Part shown: piece by piece, positions 55,638 to 64,000 of the stretch
Numbering within the stretch: position 1 is the first letter of the stretch
Layout of the letters: each line of letters starts with the position of its first letter
NCBI RefSeq assembly: GCF_002002905.1
Contig: NZ_CP019509.1
Span: forward strand, 806,001-870,000
DNA from: Aquaspirillum sp. LM1
Lineage (GTDB): Bacteria > Pseudomonadota > Gammaproteobacteria > Burkholderiales > Aquaspirillaceae
DNA: 64,000 bases
Direction: 5' to 3'
Translations under genes and position numbers: made by a program
Notes under the pieces: model-generated
Databases searched by the model: none
What the model was told of the DNA's origin: nothing
Seen by the model: only the letters and a program-made list of their open reading frames with translations

Positions 55638-57221
55638 ATGAACAAGAAAACACTGGCGCTGGCCCTCATCGCGATATTTACCAGCACCCTTGCCAACGCC
55701 CTTGAAATTGAAGCACGGGGCGTGGGCTCTGCCCAGAAAAGCCTGTTCAGTAGCGCAACCGATATCCGCGGCGCAGCCATGCAGCAGGCAAAACGCAACG
55801 CCGTGCTGGCCGCGCTGGACAAAGTTGTCGGCGCAGGAACCCGCAACAACCCCAAGGTGCAGGAACAACTGGAAGAGTTGATCGTCCAGGTCGGCGAACA
55901 GGTGTTCTACGACCCAATGCCGGAAATGGTTGGCGACACTTACCGCATGAATATCACCTTGCGCATGGACGACAAGCAACTGCGCGGCGTGATCAGCGAC
56001 CTTGGCCTTGCCCTCAACACCAATACGGTGCGCAGCCAGTCCTTCCTCGTGCTGATGGATGAATTCTTTACCACGCCGACCGACCTGCGCGCACCGCTTG
56101 AAGAGCTGATCGAATACAAGCACGACGTCGGCAACTCTTACAAAGAGAAAGAGGCAGCAGCCCGTTCAAGTAAATCGGCGTACGCTGCCTCTGACAAGTC
56201 CGCCTATGCCGTCAAGGGTGCGTCTGCCAGCAGTGTCAACGCCGGATACGATACCAGGGTGGCCGCCGCCCAAAACAACGGGCAGGGCGGTAAAGCTGCG
56301 GTCGCCGCACGTGACAGTGGGCACTATTCTGCCGCCACTGGCAGCACCTATCAGGCTGTCGGCGCGCGCAACATCAGTGTCGCCGCAGCCTCTTCCAGCA
56401 GCTCGGCCTACGCGCGTCAGGTCAATGCGGAAGAACACGACAACACCTACTTCAAGAAGCTGGTCAAATACCAGCCGCAAAATACCGGCCCGGATAAAAA
56501 GAACTACACGTACAACGAGTTGAAAGGCCAGTTTGTTGACCTGGACATCAAGGTCATCGACAACTCCCTGTTCCGCAGCCGGTATTTCGGCAACAAGCCG
56601 ATGACGCTTGATAAGCTGGAAAACAGCGCAGAACTGGAAAAATACGTCAGCTTTGCCAGAAAAGAAGCCACTGCCGACTACTTCATGCTGGGCACCTCGG
56701 TTATCTACGATCGCGGCATTGATAGCAACTCCGGCATGCACGCCTGTACCGGGGTGGCCAGTACCAAGAACTTCTCGACCAAGACCGGCGAAGACATCGG
56801 ATCGAGCACCCAGTCTGAAAACGCGGTTGGCCAGACCTCGGACGATTGCCGCGCCAAACTGGCGATCAAACTGTCGCAAAGCCTGGCCAGCCAGGTTGGC
56901 CAGCGCGTGCAAGACTACTACAAGCGCCGCACGATGTACGGTAGTGAGTACATCGTCCGCCTGACCGGCAACAACATTCCGCTGATGACGCGCGTTGCCT
57001 TCAGTCAGGCGCTGAAAAATGTGCCCGCACTTCAAAATCAGGTGCAACGCCAAGCCAACGACCGGCAGATCGAAATTGTCGCGGCGTACAAGGGCAGTGA
57101 CCCCATTGACCAGGCCATCGCCATGGCGCTGGCGTCGGATCAGCAATTTTCCCGTCTCGACTCCAGAACAGACGGCAACATCATCACGCTGTGCATGAAT
57201 GGCTGCGGCAAAGGCAAGTGA
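55638..57221 (+). CDS. Exported protein with FlgT/LPP20-like N-terminus, unknown function
   Basis: The 527-residue protein has a signal peptide ending TLANA. Residues about 25-120 (IEARGVGSAQ, DIRGAAMQQAKRNAVLAALD, GDTYRMNITLRMD) resemble the N-terminal domain of FlgT or LPP20-type envelope proteins, where a helix of alternating Ala and basic residues packs on a small sheet. Residues about 175-265 are Ser/Ala/Tyr-rich low complexity with repeated SAYA. The C-terminus has EYIVRLTGNNIPLMTRVAF and RQIEIVAAYKG, a second small alpha/beta domain. It has four cysteines in the last 170 residues. Its TGA overlaps the next ATG by one base. Confidence 0.75.
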   Translation: MNKKTLALALIAIFTSTLANALEIEARGVGSAQKSLFSSATDIRGAAMQQAKRNAVLAALDKVVGAGTRNNPKVQEQLEELIVQVGEQVFYDPMPEMVGDTYRMNITLRMDDKQLRGVISDLGLALNTNTVRSQSFLVLMDEFFTTPTDLRAPLEELIEYKHDVGNSYKEKEAAARSSKSAYAASDKSAYAVKGASASSVNAGYDTRVAAAQNNGQGGKAAVAARDSGHYSAATGSTYQAVGARNISVAAASSSSSAYARQVNAEEHDNTYFKKLVKYQPQNTGPDKKNYTYNELKGQFVDLDIKVIDNSLFRSRYFGNKPMTLDKLENSAELEKYVSFARKEATADYFMLGTSVIYDRGIDSNSGMHACTGVASTKNFSTKTGEDIGSSTQSENAVGQTSDDCRAKLAIKLSQSLASQVGQRVQDYYKRRTMYGSEYIVRLTGNNIPLMTRVAFSQALKNVPALQNQVQRQANDRQIEIVAAYKGSDPIDQAIAMALASDQQFSRLDSRTDGNIITLCMNGCGKGK

Positions 57222-59206
57222 TGCGTAAAAAATTACTTGCCAGCGCCTTATTTCTTGCGCTGGCCCCCATGTTTTCAAGCGCCGGGGAGACCATCCATGT
57301 TTACCCGGTTCCCGGTATTTTTTTCGATGAAGGCGCGGAAAATCAAAAAGGCGTTGCCAGCAAGATCAGTCCCGAAATCGGCAAGATTCTCAAGGCCAAC
57401 ATCCGGCAGAACGTCAGTTACGCAGGCCAGGCTATTTCTAAAAGCTTTAGCAACCTGACCCAGCAGATCGATGCCAAAAACCGCTACCGCACGCTGGCGG
57501 TGTCGGTGCAGGTTACCCGGGCGTCACGTTTTGAAGTCAATAAAAAAGACGGCACCCGTGACATCTACCTGCCATTAACGCTCAGCCTGTACTTCAGCAA
57601 CCCGATGACCGGCGAGGTGTTGCAATCGTTCAACCAGACCCGGGTCACCACCTTTACCAGCACGCCCGACACCATTGCCGCCAAGATCGCCCAGTACACC
57701 CAGCAGGGCTTCGAGCGTACGCTGGATGAACTGCTGACCCATGCTGCCAGCCAGTTCAAGCCCTATGTGGTTGAAGCAGCGGTCAAGGACACCTGGAAAG
57801 GCTACGGCATTCTGGACAAGGGCTATGCGGCTGGGATTGGCAAGGACGATATTTTGCTGGATGCCGATGGTAACGAGATCAAGATCGAGCACGCTGGACA
57901 GGATTACGCCGTCGCCACGCCGATTGGCGGCAAAATCTCCTCTGGCAACCGCTATGCCAGAACGTCGATGATGAAGCTGTCTGACGTCAAGAAGCCGCGT
58001 GTGCTGGTGGTGGTCAGCGATGGCAACGCCAATCTTCCGGACGCCGTGATGAGCCAGTTGTTTGCCGATCAATTGGGGGCGGACGCCCAGTTTGCCGTGC
58101 TGCCGCTCAATACAAACTATGGCAAGGTTCAGTCCGCGATCGACTCGAACACCCAAATTGGCTCAGCCGTCAGCGGGCAACGTGAACTGCCCGACTACTT
58201 TATCCGGCTGGTTGTCCCAGATGTGGTCGAGTACGAAAAACCGACCAACCTCGCTTACAAAACACAGCGCCATTACAAATCGTGGGCATTTGCCGAACTG
58301 CTGGCAAAAAATGGCCAGGTGCTCTTCGCCCGCCATGCAGACGAAGACCTTCAGGACATCGTCACTAACGGCATCGGCATTGCGGCGGCTGACCGCCGTG
58401 AAGTGGTGCTGAAAAACGTGCTGGTTGAATTGGCCGACAAGTTTGCCAAGGAAGTCAAATTCAAGCCCACCACGCTTGAAATCACCGATGCAGAAAGTGG
58501 CCAACTCTGGGTGAACGATACGGCCCAGGTGCTGCAATCCGGGCAGGCCGTTCGCATCTACCGGGAAATCAGCAAAGACGTCCTGGTGCCCACTTGGGAA
58601 GCGCGGGTTGAGACGCGTGAGGGCAGCCGTATTGCACTGCGAACCCAACTGGAAATTGCCGGCTCGCCCCCCGCCCCGACCAGAGGCGACAAGATCCTGA
58701 TCGACCAGATCAACAGCCCGGCTGGCGGTGCCATGCGACTGGCGTACTGCCCCAACCCCAAAAACCAGGTCGGCAGCCAATTTGTGCCCCGCTACGACGA
58801 ACTGGCCTACGCAGTTGCCACCCAGGCGGGCTTCAATATGGTCAACCGTTCGCTCAAAGGCCTGGTTGAACGCAGGGTCGGCAGCGCCAGTGGCTTCAGG
58901 ACGAACATCAAGCTGCCGGAAGCGGCATTTGATCAATGCCTGGAATCACTGTACCGGATCGACCGGGTCGATAGCCCATGCGAAGGCGACGCCTGCCACA
59001 CCCGTTACAAAGTCAAAACGGCATTCCGGCAAAAGCAGGGCGAAACGGTCAGTAAACAGATGATTCTTGAACATACGTTCAAGACCAGCGGTTACCAGCA
59101 AAATATCGACAGCACCCAGCTTGGGCAATTGCAACACGCAGAATTGTATAAGGACGCTGACGAGTTGCTCACCCAGACCGCAAAAAACCTTTTTCAAACC
59201 AAGTAG
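57221..59206 (+). CDS. Large exported protein of unknown function
   Basis: The 661-residue protein has a signal peptide MRKKLLASALFLALAPMFSSAG. The N-terminal half includes YRTLAVSVQVTRASRFEV, LTLSLYFSNPMTGEVLQSFNQ and a barrel-like part (GILDKGYAAGIGKDDILLDAD, GQDYAVATPIGGKI) reminiscent of FlgT C-terminal domains. A second such part is near residue 430 (SGQLWVNDTAQVLQSGQAVRIYRE). The C-terminus has paired cysteines (CEGDACHTRYKVKTAF). I recognise no named family. It starts one base inside the stop of the preceding gene, so the two proteins are probably made in fixed ratio and may form a complex. Confidence 0.75.
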   Translation: MRKKLLASALFLALAPMFSSAGETIHVYPVPGIFFDEGAENQKGVASKISPEIGKILKANIRQNVSYAGQAISKSFSNLTQQIDAKNRYRTLAVSVQVTRASRFEVNKKDGTRDIYLPLTLSLYFSNPMTGEVLQSFNQTRVTTFTSTPDTIAAKIAQYTQQGFERTLDELLTHAASQFKPYVVEAAVKDTWKGYGILDKGYAAGIGKDDILLDADGNEIKIEHAGQDYAVATPIGGKISSGNRYARTSMMKLSDVKKPRVLVVVSDGNANLPDAVMSQLFADQLGADAQFAVLPLNTNYGKVQSAIDSNTQIGSAVSGQRELPDYFIRLVVPDVVEYEKPTNLAYKTQRHYKSWAFAELLAKNGQVLFARHADEDLQDIVTNGIGIAAADRREVVLKNVLVELADKFAKEVKFKPTTLEITDAESGQLWVNDTAQVLQSGQAVRIYREISKDVLVPTWEARVETREGSRIALRTQLEIAGSPPAPTRGDKILIDQINSPAGGAMRLAYCPNPKNQVGSQFVPRYDELAYAVATQAGFNMVNRSLKGLVERRVGSASGFRTNIKLPEAAFDQCLESLYRIDRVDSPCEGDACHTRYKVKTAFRQKQGETVSKQMILEHTFKTSGYQQNIDSTQLGQLQHAELYKDADELLTQTAKNLFQTK

Positions 59207-59222
59207 CAAATCAAGGCACACC

Positions 59223-59933
59223 ATGAAAAAAGCAAAAATTGCAGCAACCCTGCTGGCCCTGTCCATGGCCACGAGCCATCAAGTTTATGCATTTGGCCTG
59301 GGTGATCTGACTAAAGCGGTCACCGGCGCCGGCACGGGCGACCTGGCCAAAGCGGTGACCGGCAGCAGCGCCAGCAGCAACGTTTCCGGTAACGACGTGG
59401 ACGCATTCATCCAGACCGCCCGTCAAGCTGACCAACTCATCAACCAGTCGGCCCGGTTGATTTATCTGGCGCTGGCCAGCCAAGAAGAAAAGGCCAAGCA
59501 CGAAGCCGCTATACAGGCGGCCAACGAAATCAGCGATGTGTCTGAAAAAAAGGCCAAACTTGATCAAATTAATGCCGACACGGCAACCGCCCTGCAAAAA
59601 ACGCTGAACAACCAGGAAACGGTCAAGACCATCAACCAGATGAATGCAGCACAACGCAAAAACCTGGCTGCTTCCGCCTTCAACTTCATGCTTGGCCTGA
59701 TGAAAGACAAGGAACTGGCCCAGCGCAGCACCAGTCTGGTCAGCGGCGTGAGCAGCAACCCGATGTTGGCACCCAAGCTGGTTAACCTGAAAGAGGCCGT
59801 CGGCTCGGTCAGCGGGCAGGTCACCAATGGGGTCAAGATCGCCGATGGCTTGATCAGTCTGGCCAAGGCGGGAAACATCAAGATCATGCCGGCATCCACT
59901 TCCGAGAAGCCGATGGTCGTGACTGAACTTTGA
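59223..59933 (+). CDS. Small exported helical protein; last codons altered by IS insertion
   Basis: The 236-residue protein has a signal peptide ending SHQVYA, a repeated GLGDLTKAVTG / TGDLAKAVTG motif, then a long helical, coiled-coil-prone body (DVDAFIQTARQADQLINQSARL, EEKAKHEAAIQAANEI). Unknown family. The stop TGA (59931-59933) lies within the IS right end TTTGACATCC, so the native C-terminus was different. If the flank beyond the IS (GCGCTAACTGG after 61684) is joined back, a stop would follow within two or three codons, so only the tail is changed. Confidence 0.75.
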   Translation: MKKAKIAATLLALSMATSHQVYAFGLGDLTKAVTGAGTGDLAKAVTGSSASSNVSGNDVDAFIQTARQADQLINQSARLIYLALASQEEKAKHEAAIQAANEISDVSEKKAKLDQINADTATALQKTLNNQETVKTINQMNAAQRKNLAASAFNFMLGLMKDKELAQRSTSLVSGVSSNPMLAPKLVNLKEAVGSVSGQVTNGVKIADGLISLAKAGNIKIMPASTSEKPMVVTEL

Positions 59934-60030
59934 CATCCTCGCCGGCCTGAAGGACGGCGATTCCTACGGCACTCAGGCGACAATCGCCTGAGTTGCTTCG
60001 GTGGGTTCCTGCTTCACCGAGCGGCCCGAC
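59929..60030 (-). ncRNA. Putative omega-RNA of the second element
   Basis: It overlaps the tnpB end and the right end, with hairpin CAGGCGA-TTG-TCGCCTG at about 59974-59990 and the terminal stem. It ends in the shared GGATGTCAA. The guide would be the flank AGTTCAGTCACGACC, that is, the end of the exported-protein gene. The 5' limit is a guess. Confidence 0.45.
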
Positions 60031-61181
60031 TGCACCGACTCTCCACAGGCTAAAACGCGATGCCCTCGCGCTAGGATATTGATTGCGCCGACTAGATCGG
60101 CGTTTTCTTCGTAGGCACACTCGACGCAGGCGAATTTCGTTTGTACCTGACGGTTGTCTTTCGATACGTGGCCGCAGCACGGACAGGTTTGACTGGTGTA
60201 TTGCGGCGGCACGGCGACGACGAAACCGCCATTCCACGCAGCCTTGTACTCCAGTTGTCGGCGAAACTCGCACCAACCTTGATCGAGAATCGAACGATTC
60301 AGGCCGGACTTCTGCTTCACCCTCTTGCCGTGCTGTTCGCTGTTGCCCTTGGCAGACTTGGACATATTCCGAACCTGCAAATCTTCGATGGCGATCATGG
60401 CGTGGTTTTGGCTGATCTGGCACGAAGCTTTGTGCAGGAAGTCTTTCCGGGTATTGGCGATGCGAGTGTGAATGCGCTGGATCTGGGCTTTCGCCTTCTT
60501 CCAGTTATTGCTGAATTTGACTTTGCGGCTCATGGCTCGCTGGTAGCGCGCCAGCTGTTGCTGGTGTTTCTTGAAGCTGTTGAGCGGTTCGATATGGCGT
60601 CCATCGCTCAGAGTGGCGAAACGGGCGATACCCATGTCGATGCCAACAGCCTCACCTTGCGGCAAAGGCTGATCGACTTCGCGCTCCGTTTGGATCGACA
60701 CAAACCACTTGCCGCCTGACTGGCTGACGGTCGCGTTCTTGACCTCGCCCAACACGTCACGGCTGTTGCGGTAGCGCAGCCAACCCAGCTTCGGCAGGAA
60801 GATGCGGCTGTTGCCCTGATCGAGTTTGATGCCTTGCGGATAGCGGAAACTGTCCGACTGGCCTTTTTTCTTGAAGCGCGGAAAATTGGCACGTTTCTCG
60901 AAGAAGTTTTTGTAGGCGTGTTCCAGATTCTTGAGTGCCTGTTGCAATGCTTGGCTTGGCGTTTCGTTCAGCCAGAGCGTTTCCGGTCGCGCCTTCCATT
61001 CGGTTAGCGCCTTGCATAGAGCGGCGTAGCCGAGCTTCTTTTCTCCCGCCTCATGCCGCGCCTGCTGCAACGCCAGCGCCTTGTTGTAGACGTGCCGACA
61101 CGAACCGGCAAAGCGGCGCATGAGGCGCTGTTGTTCGCCGTTGAGCTTTAGCTCGAATCGGTAGGCTTGAAGACGTTGCAT
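59973..61181 (-). CDS. tnpB: RNA-guided endonuclease TnpB
   Basis: The 402-residue protein is clearly homologous to the TnpB at 12091-13329 over its full length. The RuvC triad is intact: Asp182 (GIDMGIARF), Glu266 (AIEDLQVRN) and Asp362 (ENADLVGA). The zinc finger CPCCGH ... CVECAY is present. The start [11 protein letters not shown] at 61181 matches the other copy. An upstream ATG at 61223 overlaps the tnpA region and is unlikely. Confidence 0.95.
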   Translation of the reverse strand: MQRLQAYRFELKLNGEQQRLMRRFAGSCRHVYNKALALQQARHEAGEKKLGYAALCKALTEWKARPETLWLNETPSQALQQALKNLEHAYKNFFEKRANFPRFKKKGQSDSFRYPQGIKLDQGNSRIFLPKLGWLRYRNSRDVLGEVKNATVSQSGGKWFVSIQTEREVDQPLPQGEAVGIDMGIARFATLSDGRHIEPLNSFKKHQQQLARYQRAMSRKVKFSNNWKKAKAQIQRIHTRIANTRKDFLHKASCQISQNHAMIAIEDLQVRNMSKSAKGNSEQHGKRVKQKSGLNRSILDQGWCEFRRQLEYKAAWNGGFVVAVPPQYTSQTCPCCGHVSKDNRQVQTKFACVECAYEENADLVGAINILARGHRVLACGESVQSGRSVKQEPTEATQAIVA

Positions 61182-61203
61182 GTCGCATAGTGTATTTTGG
61201 TCT

Positions 61204-61620
61204 ATGGAAGAAAACAACGACATTTAGCACGGACAGCACTATATTTTTAACATGCACGTCAATTTGGTCTTTGTGGCGAAGTATCGTTGCAAAGTATTCG
61301 ACTCGGCAGCTAACTACAGGCTGCGCGAACTGTTTACCAAGGTTTGCAACGACTTCGAGGCGCAACTGGTCGAAATGGACGGCGAGCGCGACCATGTGCA
61401 TTTATTGGTCAGCTATCCGCCGAAAGCGCCGGTGTCTGCCTTGGTCAATAGCTTGAAAGGTGCATCCAGTCGTGTGCTGCGAAAAGAAAGGCCAGACATC
61501 GCCAAACGCTTCGACTACAAGGGTGTGCTGTGGTCACCGTCCTACTTTGCATCCTCTTGCGGCGGCGCTCCGATCAGCATCATTCGCCAATACATTGAGC
61601 AGCAGGCGACTCCAACTTAA
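61204..61620 (+). pseudogene. tnpA: IS200/IS605 TnpA (Y1 transposase) with in-frame stop near its start
   Basis: From ATG 61204 the frame reads MEENNDI-stop-HGQHYIFNMHVNLVFVAKYRCKVFD. The part after the TAG at 61225-61227 still matches the normal TnpA N-terminus (HxVFNxHxHLVFVxKYRxKVF). The rest is intact: HUH motif in RDHVHLLVSYPP and catalytic Tyr in IIRQYIEQQ. Translation could restart at ATG 61252 (122 residues), but would lose the first beta-strand residues. Either a decayed transposase or one made only by readthrough. Confidence 0.75.
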
Positions 61621-61684
61621 CGGCTGAAAAGGAGTCCTGCGGACTCCGCGCTATCCATCCCCGGCCTGAACGCCGGGGCTTTCC

Positions 61685-61995
61685 GCGCTAACTGGTAAAC
61701 ACCGATCCAAACACATCTCATGACCTGTAGAATGTAGAAGTCGCAACCTGATCTTGACTATTCAGAACGGAGAGCTGTCAGATCAGGTTGCGACTTCTAC
61801 CCTGCAAAGGGGGCATCAGAGGTGCGCCGGCTGATTGCGGCGGCCTCTGATGACTACCGCGAGCCACTCTTCCCTCTTTGCCCTGTTTGAATTCATGCGC
61901 TTGCCCTGACTGGGTGGCCCCCCTCCAAAACCCGCTCCCCGCCTTGTGATACACTTTGCCCCGTGTTCAATTTTGCCTGTCTGTGCGAGCCTGCC
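61685..61995. other. Intergenic region with inverted repeats before aroC
   Basis: About 310 bases without a supported gene. It holds the long perfect inverted repeat 61734-61800 and a second hairpin CATCAGAGG (61814-61822) / CCTCTGATG (61844-61852). The aroC promoter is presumably in the last 100 bases. Confidence 0.6.
61734..61800. repeat. Long perfect inverted repeat, 21-bp arms
   Basis: Arms at 61734-61754 and 61780-61800 (beginning GTAGAAGTCGCAACC) are exact reverse complements around a 25-base loop. No T tract follows. It may be a strong terminator for transcription leaving the IS element, or the paired ends of a lost element. Confidence 0.8.
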
Positions 61996-63099
61996 ATGTC
62001 TGGAAATACCTTCGGCCTGTTGTTTACCGTCACCTCATTTGGCGAAAGCCACGGCCCGGCCATTGGCTGTGTGGTGGATGGCTGCCCGCCCGGCCTGACG
62101 CTGGACGCTGCCTGGATTCAGGCCGAGCTGGACCGGCGCAAGCCCGGCACCAGCCGCCACGTCACCCAGCGCCGTGAGCCGGACGAGGTGGAGATTCTCT
62201 CCGGCGTGTTTGACGGCAAGACCACTGGCACGCCGATTGCCCTGTTGATCCGCAACACCGACCAACGCAGCAAGGACTACGGCAATATTGCCGACACCTT
62301 CCGGCCCGGCCATGCTGATTACACCTACTGGCACAAATACGGCATCCGCGACCCGCGCGGCGGCGGGCGCTCGTCCGCGCGGGAAACTGCCGTGCGCGTG
62401 GCTGCCGGGGCGATTGCCAAAAAATGGCTGGCCGAGCAGTACGGCATTGTCATCCGTGGCCACATGACCCAGATCGGCGAAAAAACCATTCCGTTTGCCA
62501 GCTGGGACGAAGTGAACAGCAACCCGTTTTTTGCTGCCGACGCCAGCGTGGTGCCCGAGCTGGAAACCTATATGGACAGCATCCGCAAAAGCCTGGATTC
62601 GATTGGCGCGCGGCTGCGTGTGGTGGCCGAGAATGTGCCGGTGGGCTGGGGCGAGCCGGTGTTTGACCGCCTGGACGCCGACATCGCCCACGCCATGATG
62701 AGCATCAACGCGGTGAAGGGCGTGGAAATCGGTGCCGGCTTTGGCTGTGTCACGCAAAAGGGCAGCGAGCACGGCGACGAACTCACCCCGGAAGGCTTTG
62801 CCAGCAACCACGCCGGCGGCATTCTGGGCGGGATTTCCACCGGCCAGGATATCGAAGTCTCGATTGCCATCAAGCCCACTTCGTCGATTGCCCAGCCGCG
62901 CCAGTCCATCAACAAGGCCGGCGAAGCCATTCTGATCGAAACCCATGGCCGCCACGACCCGTGCGTGGGCATCCGCGCCACGCCGATTGCCGAAGCCATG
63001 CTGGCGCTGACGTTGATCGACCACGCGCTGCGCCACCGCGCCCAGTGCGGCGATGTGCGGGTGGACACCCCGCGCATTCCGGCCCAGCGCGGTGAATAA
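61996..63099 (+). CDS. aroC: Chorismate synthase
   Basis: The 367-residue protein has normal AroC length, with the FMN/EPSP signatures [18 protein letters not shown] (residues about 15-32), RYG-like [26 protein letters not shown], and [20 protein letters not shown] near the end. It makes chorismate from EPSP, the last shikimate step. ATG 61996 (MSGNTFG) is the family start; an in-frame ATG at 61963 adds 11 non-conserved residues. A terminator hairpin follows at 63111-63142. Confidence 0.97.
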   Translation: MSGNTFGLLFTVTSFGESHGPAIGCVVDGCPPGLTLDAAWIQAELDRRKPGTSRHVTQRREPDEVEILSGVFDGKTTGTPIALLIRNTDQRSKDYGNIADTFRPGHADYTYWHKYGIRDPRGGGRSSARETAVRVAAGAIAKKWLAEQYGIVIRGHMTQIGEKTIPFASWDEVNSNPFFAADASVVPELETYMDSIRKSLDSIGARLRVVAENVPVGWGEPVFDRLDADIAHAMMSINAVKGVEIGAGFGCVTQKGSEHGDELTPEGFASNHAGGILGGISTGQDIEVSIAIKPTSSIAQPRQSINKAGEAILIETHGRHDPCVGIRATPIAEAMLALTLIDHALRHRAQCGDVRVDTPRIPAQRGE

Positions 63100-63110
63100 G
63101 CTGGCCTGAT

Positions 63111-63142
63111 GGCGGGCGGGGCTGTTGTGCGCCCGCCGTTTT
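63111..63142 (+). terminator. Terminator after aroC
   Basis: The stem GGCGGGCG (63111-63118) / CGCCCGCC (63130-63137) is followed by GTTTT. It lies 11 bases after the aroC stop and just upstream of ccoS. Confidence 0.75.
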
Positions 63143-63160
63143 CAAGCAAAGGATTGTGTT

Positions 63161-63346
63161 GTGGAAAGCCTCTACCTGCTGATTCCGTTTTCCATTCTGC
63201 TGATTTTCATTATTGGCGGACTGTTCTGGTGGGCCACCCGGTCTGGCCAGTTTGACGATCTGGAAGGCCCCGGTCATCGCATTCTGATGGACGACGACAA
63301 GCCCGCGCCGCCCAGCGACCCGGCCCGCCAGCGCCCGCCACGCTGA
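63161..63346 (+). CDS. ccoS: cbb3 cytochrome oxidase assembly protein CcoS
   Basis: The 61-residue protein has one membrane helix (SLYLLIPFSILLIFIIGGLFWWA) and the CcoS signature SGQFDDLEGPGHRILMDDD. CcoS is needed, with CcoI, to insert cofactors into cbb3 oxidase. It starts at GTG 63161 after an AAAGGA site; an ATG further up at 63125 is in the terminator region and unlikely. The tail is Pro/Arg-rich. Confidence 0.93.
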   Translation: MESLYLLIPFSILLIFIIGGLFWWATRSGQFDDLEGPGHRILMDDDKPAPPSDPARQRPPR

Positions 63347-63380
63347 CTGATGCCGCAAGCCGGCATCCGGCTGTCACGCT

Positions 63381-63406
63381 GGGCGGGTATCCTGGCCCGC
63401 CCCTTC
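63381..63406 (+). terminator. Hairpin after ccoS
   Basis: GGGCGGG (63381-63387) pairs with CCCGCCC (63396-63402), followed by a CT-rich tract ending TTTT. It is a moderately convincing terminator. Confidence 0.5.
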
Positions 63407-63431
63407 TCTTTTGCCCAGGCGCTGCCCATCC

Positions 63432-64000
63432 ATGTCTGCTACTTTTGCCTTTTTTCCACGCCGACGGTTTTTGCCGCTGTTCATCACCCAGTTTCTTGGC
63501 GCATTTAACGACAACCTGCTGAAAACCGCGTTTCTGGTGATGGTCAGCTACGCCGGGTTGGGTTTTGCCGGCTTGCCGGCGGCGCAGATTGTCAATCTGG
63601 CCTCTGGCTTGTTCATCCTGCCGTTTTTTCTGTTTTCCGCCACCGCCGGGCGTCTGGCCGAGCGGCTGGACAAGGCGCGCATTGCCCGCTGGGTGAAGCT
63701 TAGCGAGCTGGGCATCATGCTGCTGGCCGCCATGGGTTTTTATGCCCGCAACGTGCCGTTGCTGTTGCTGGCGCTGTTTCTGATGGGCGTGCATTCCACT
63801 TTTTTTGGCCCGATCAAGTACGCCATGCTGCCGCAGCATTTGCGCCGCGATGAGCTGATTGGCGGCAATGGCCTGATTGAGATGGGAACGTTCATTGCCA
63901 TTCTGCTCGGGCAGATGGCCGGCAGCCTGCTGGTCGGGCAGCCGGTGTGGGTCACCGTGGCCTTGCTGGGTGCGGCGGCGCTGGCTGGCTGGTTCAGCAG
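63432..64000 (+). CDS. LplT/Aas-type MFS transporter (partial, 3' end outside window)
   Basis: The frame is open from ATG 63432 to the window end (189 codons visible). It begins FLPLFITQFLGAFNDNLLKTAF and contains HSTFFGPIKYAMLPQHLRRDELIGGNGLIEMGTF, characteristic of lysophospholipid flippases (LplT) and of the transporter half of larger fusions with an acyltransferase and acyl-ACP ligase. At least five membrane segments are visible. Whether it is the short or fused form cannot be decided here. Confidence 0.88.
   Translation, partial: MSATFAFFPRRRFLPLFITQFLGAFNDNLLKTAFLVMVSYAGLGFAGLPAAQIVNLASGLFILPFFLFSATAGRLAERLDKARIARWVKLSELGIMLLAAMGFYARNVPLLLLALFLMGVHSTFFGPIKYAMLPQHLRRDELIGGNGLIEMGTFIAILLGQMAGSLLVGQPVWVTVALLGAAALAGWFS

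Larger units (their letters stand above)
59929..61684 (-). mobile_element. IS200/IS605-group element with tnpB and divergent tnpA
   Basis: Minus-strand right end: hairpin CGCCG...CGGCG then GGATGTCAAA at 59929-59938. Far end: hairpin CCCCGGC-CTGAAC-GCCGGGG at 61659-61678 next to AAAGCCCC (minus strand). Both ends match the tnpB-only element at 12003-13347. It carries tnpB on the minus strand and tnpA on the plus strand, starting 71 bases apart. No target duplication is seen, as expected for this group. Exact ends are uncertain by a few bases. Confidence 0.88.

Overview
The window is G+C-rich bacterial DNA with dense, short-spaced genes and reads as a chromosome segment of a betaproteobacterium. 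The gene order bamB, der, hfq, hflX, hflK, hflC, hisZ, purA, the stand-alone HisZ, the cbb3-oxidase assembly genes and the short ATTCCC-N8-GGGAAT palindromes (a form well known from Neisseria) point to the order Neisseriales, probably a free-living Chromobacteriaceae-like organism. That placement is inference from content, not from a search. No rRNA, tRNA, CRISPR array or prophage was recognised.

Layout. 1-8.3 kb: housekeeping genes (end of bamB, der, hfq, hflX-hflK-hflC, hisZ-purA). 8.4-12.0 kb, minus strand: a sulfonate/nitrate-type ABC transporter whose binding-protein gene is cut off by a TnpB-only IS200/IS605-type element (12.0-13.35 kb), followed by an OsmC-like protein and a cystathionine synthase/lyase-family enzyme in a coupled pair. 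13.5-27.1 kb: an RcnB-like gene, then an 8.8-kb cyclic beta-1,2-glucan synthase gene followed by pgi and phosphoketolase, spaced like one operon. 27.2-30.5 kb: small envelope/stress proteins (coupled micro-ORF and CsbD, BON lipoprotein, Cys-repeat protein, PRC-barrel, glycine-zipper lipoprotein, Spy-like). 30.6-34.1 kb, minus strand: Fe-S protein, SagB-type dehydrogenase and ankyrin protein, closely spaced.

34.6-44.1 kb holds two tandem versions of the circularly permuted ATP-grasp / alpha-E / transglutaminase system; in the second version ATP-grasp and alpha-E are fused. 44.2-51.3 kb: CbiM-like permease, MAPEG protein, an ArnD-like protein that has lost its histidine motif, a DMT transporter, the copper ATPase CcoI and a PsrA-like TetR regulator. 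51.7-54.8 kb: a SNF2 helicase. 55.1-59.9 kb: a compact four-gene set of exported proteins that I cannot assign, the best candidate for an undescribed system here. It ends exactly at a second IS200/IS605 element (tnpB plus a tnpA with an in-frame stop). 61.7-64 kb: a long perfect inverted repeat, aroC, ccoS and the start of an LplT/Aas-type transporter.

Two copies of an unnamed miniature element (277 and 319 bp, terminal repeats starting CTAGTAGCCAGTCAC, two internal palindromes each) sit at 27.6 and 51.3 kb in opposite orientation. One separates csbD from its terminator and the other supplies the stop codon of the helicase gene.
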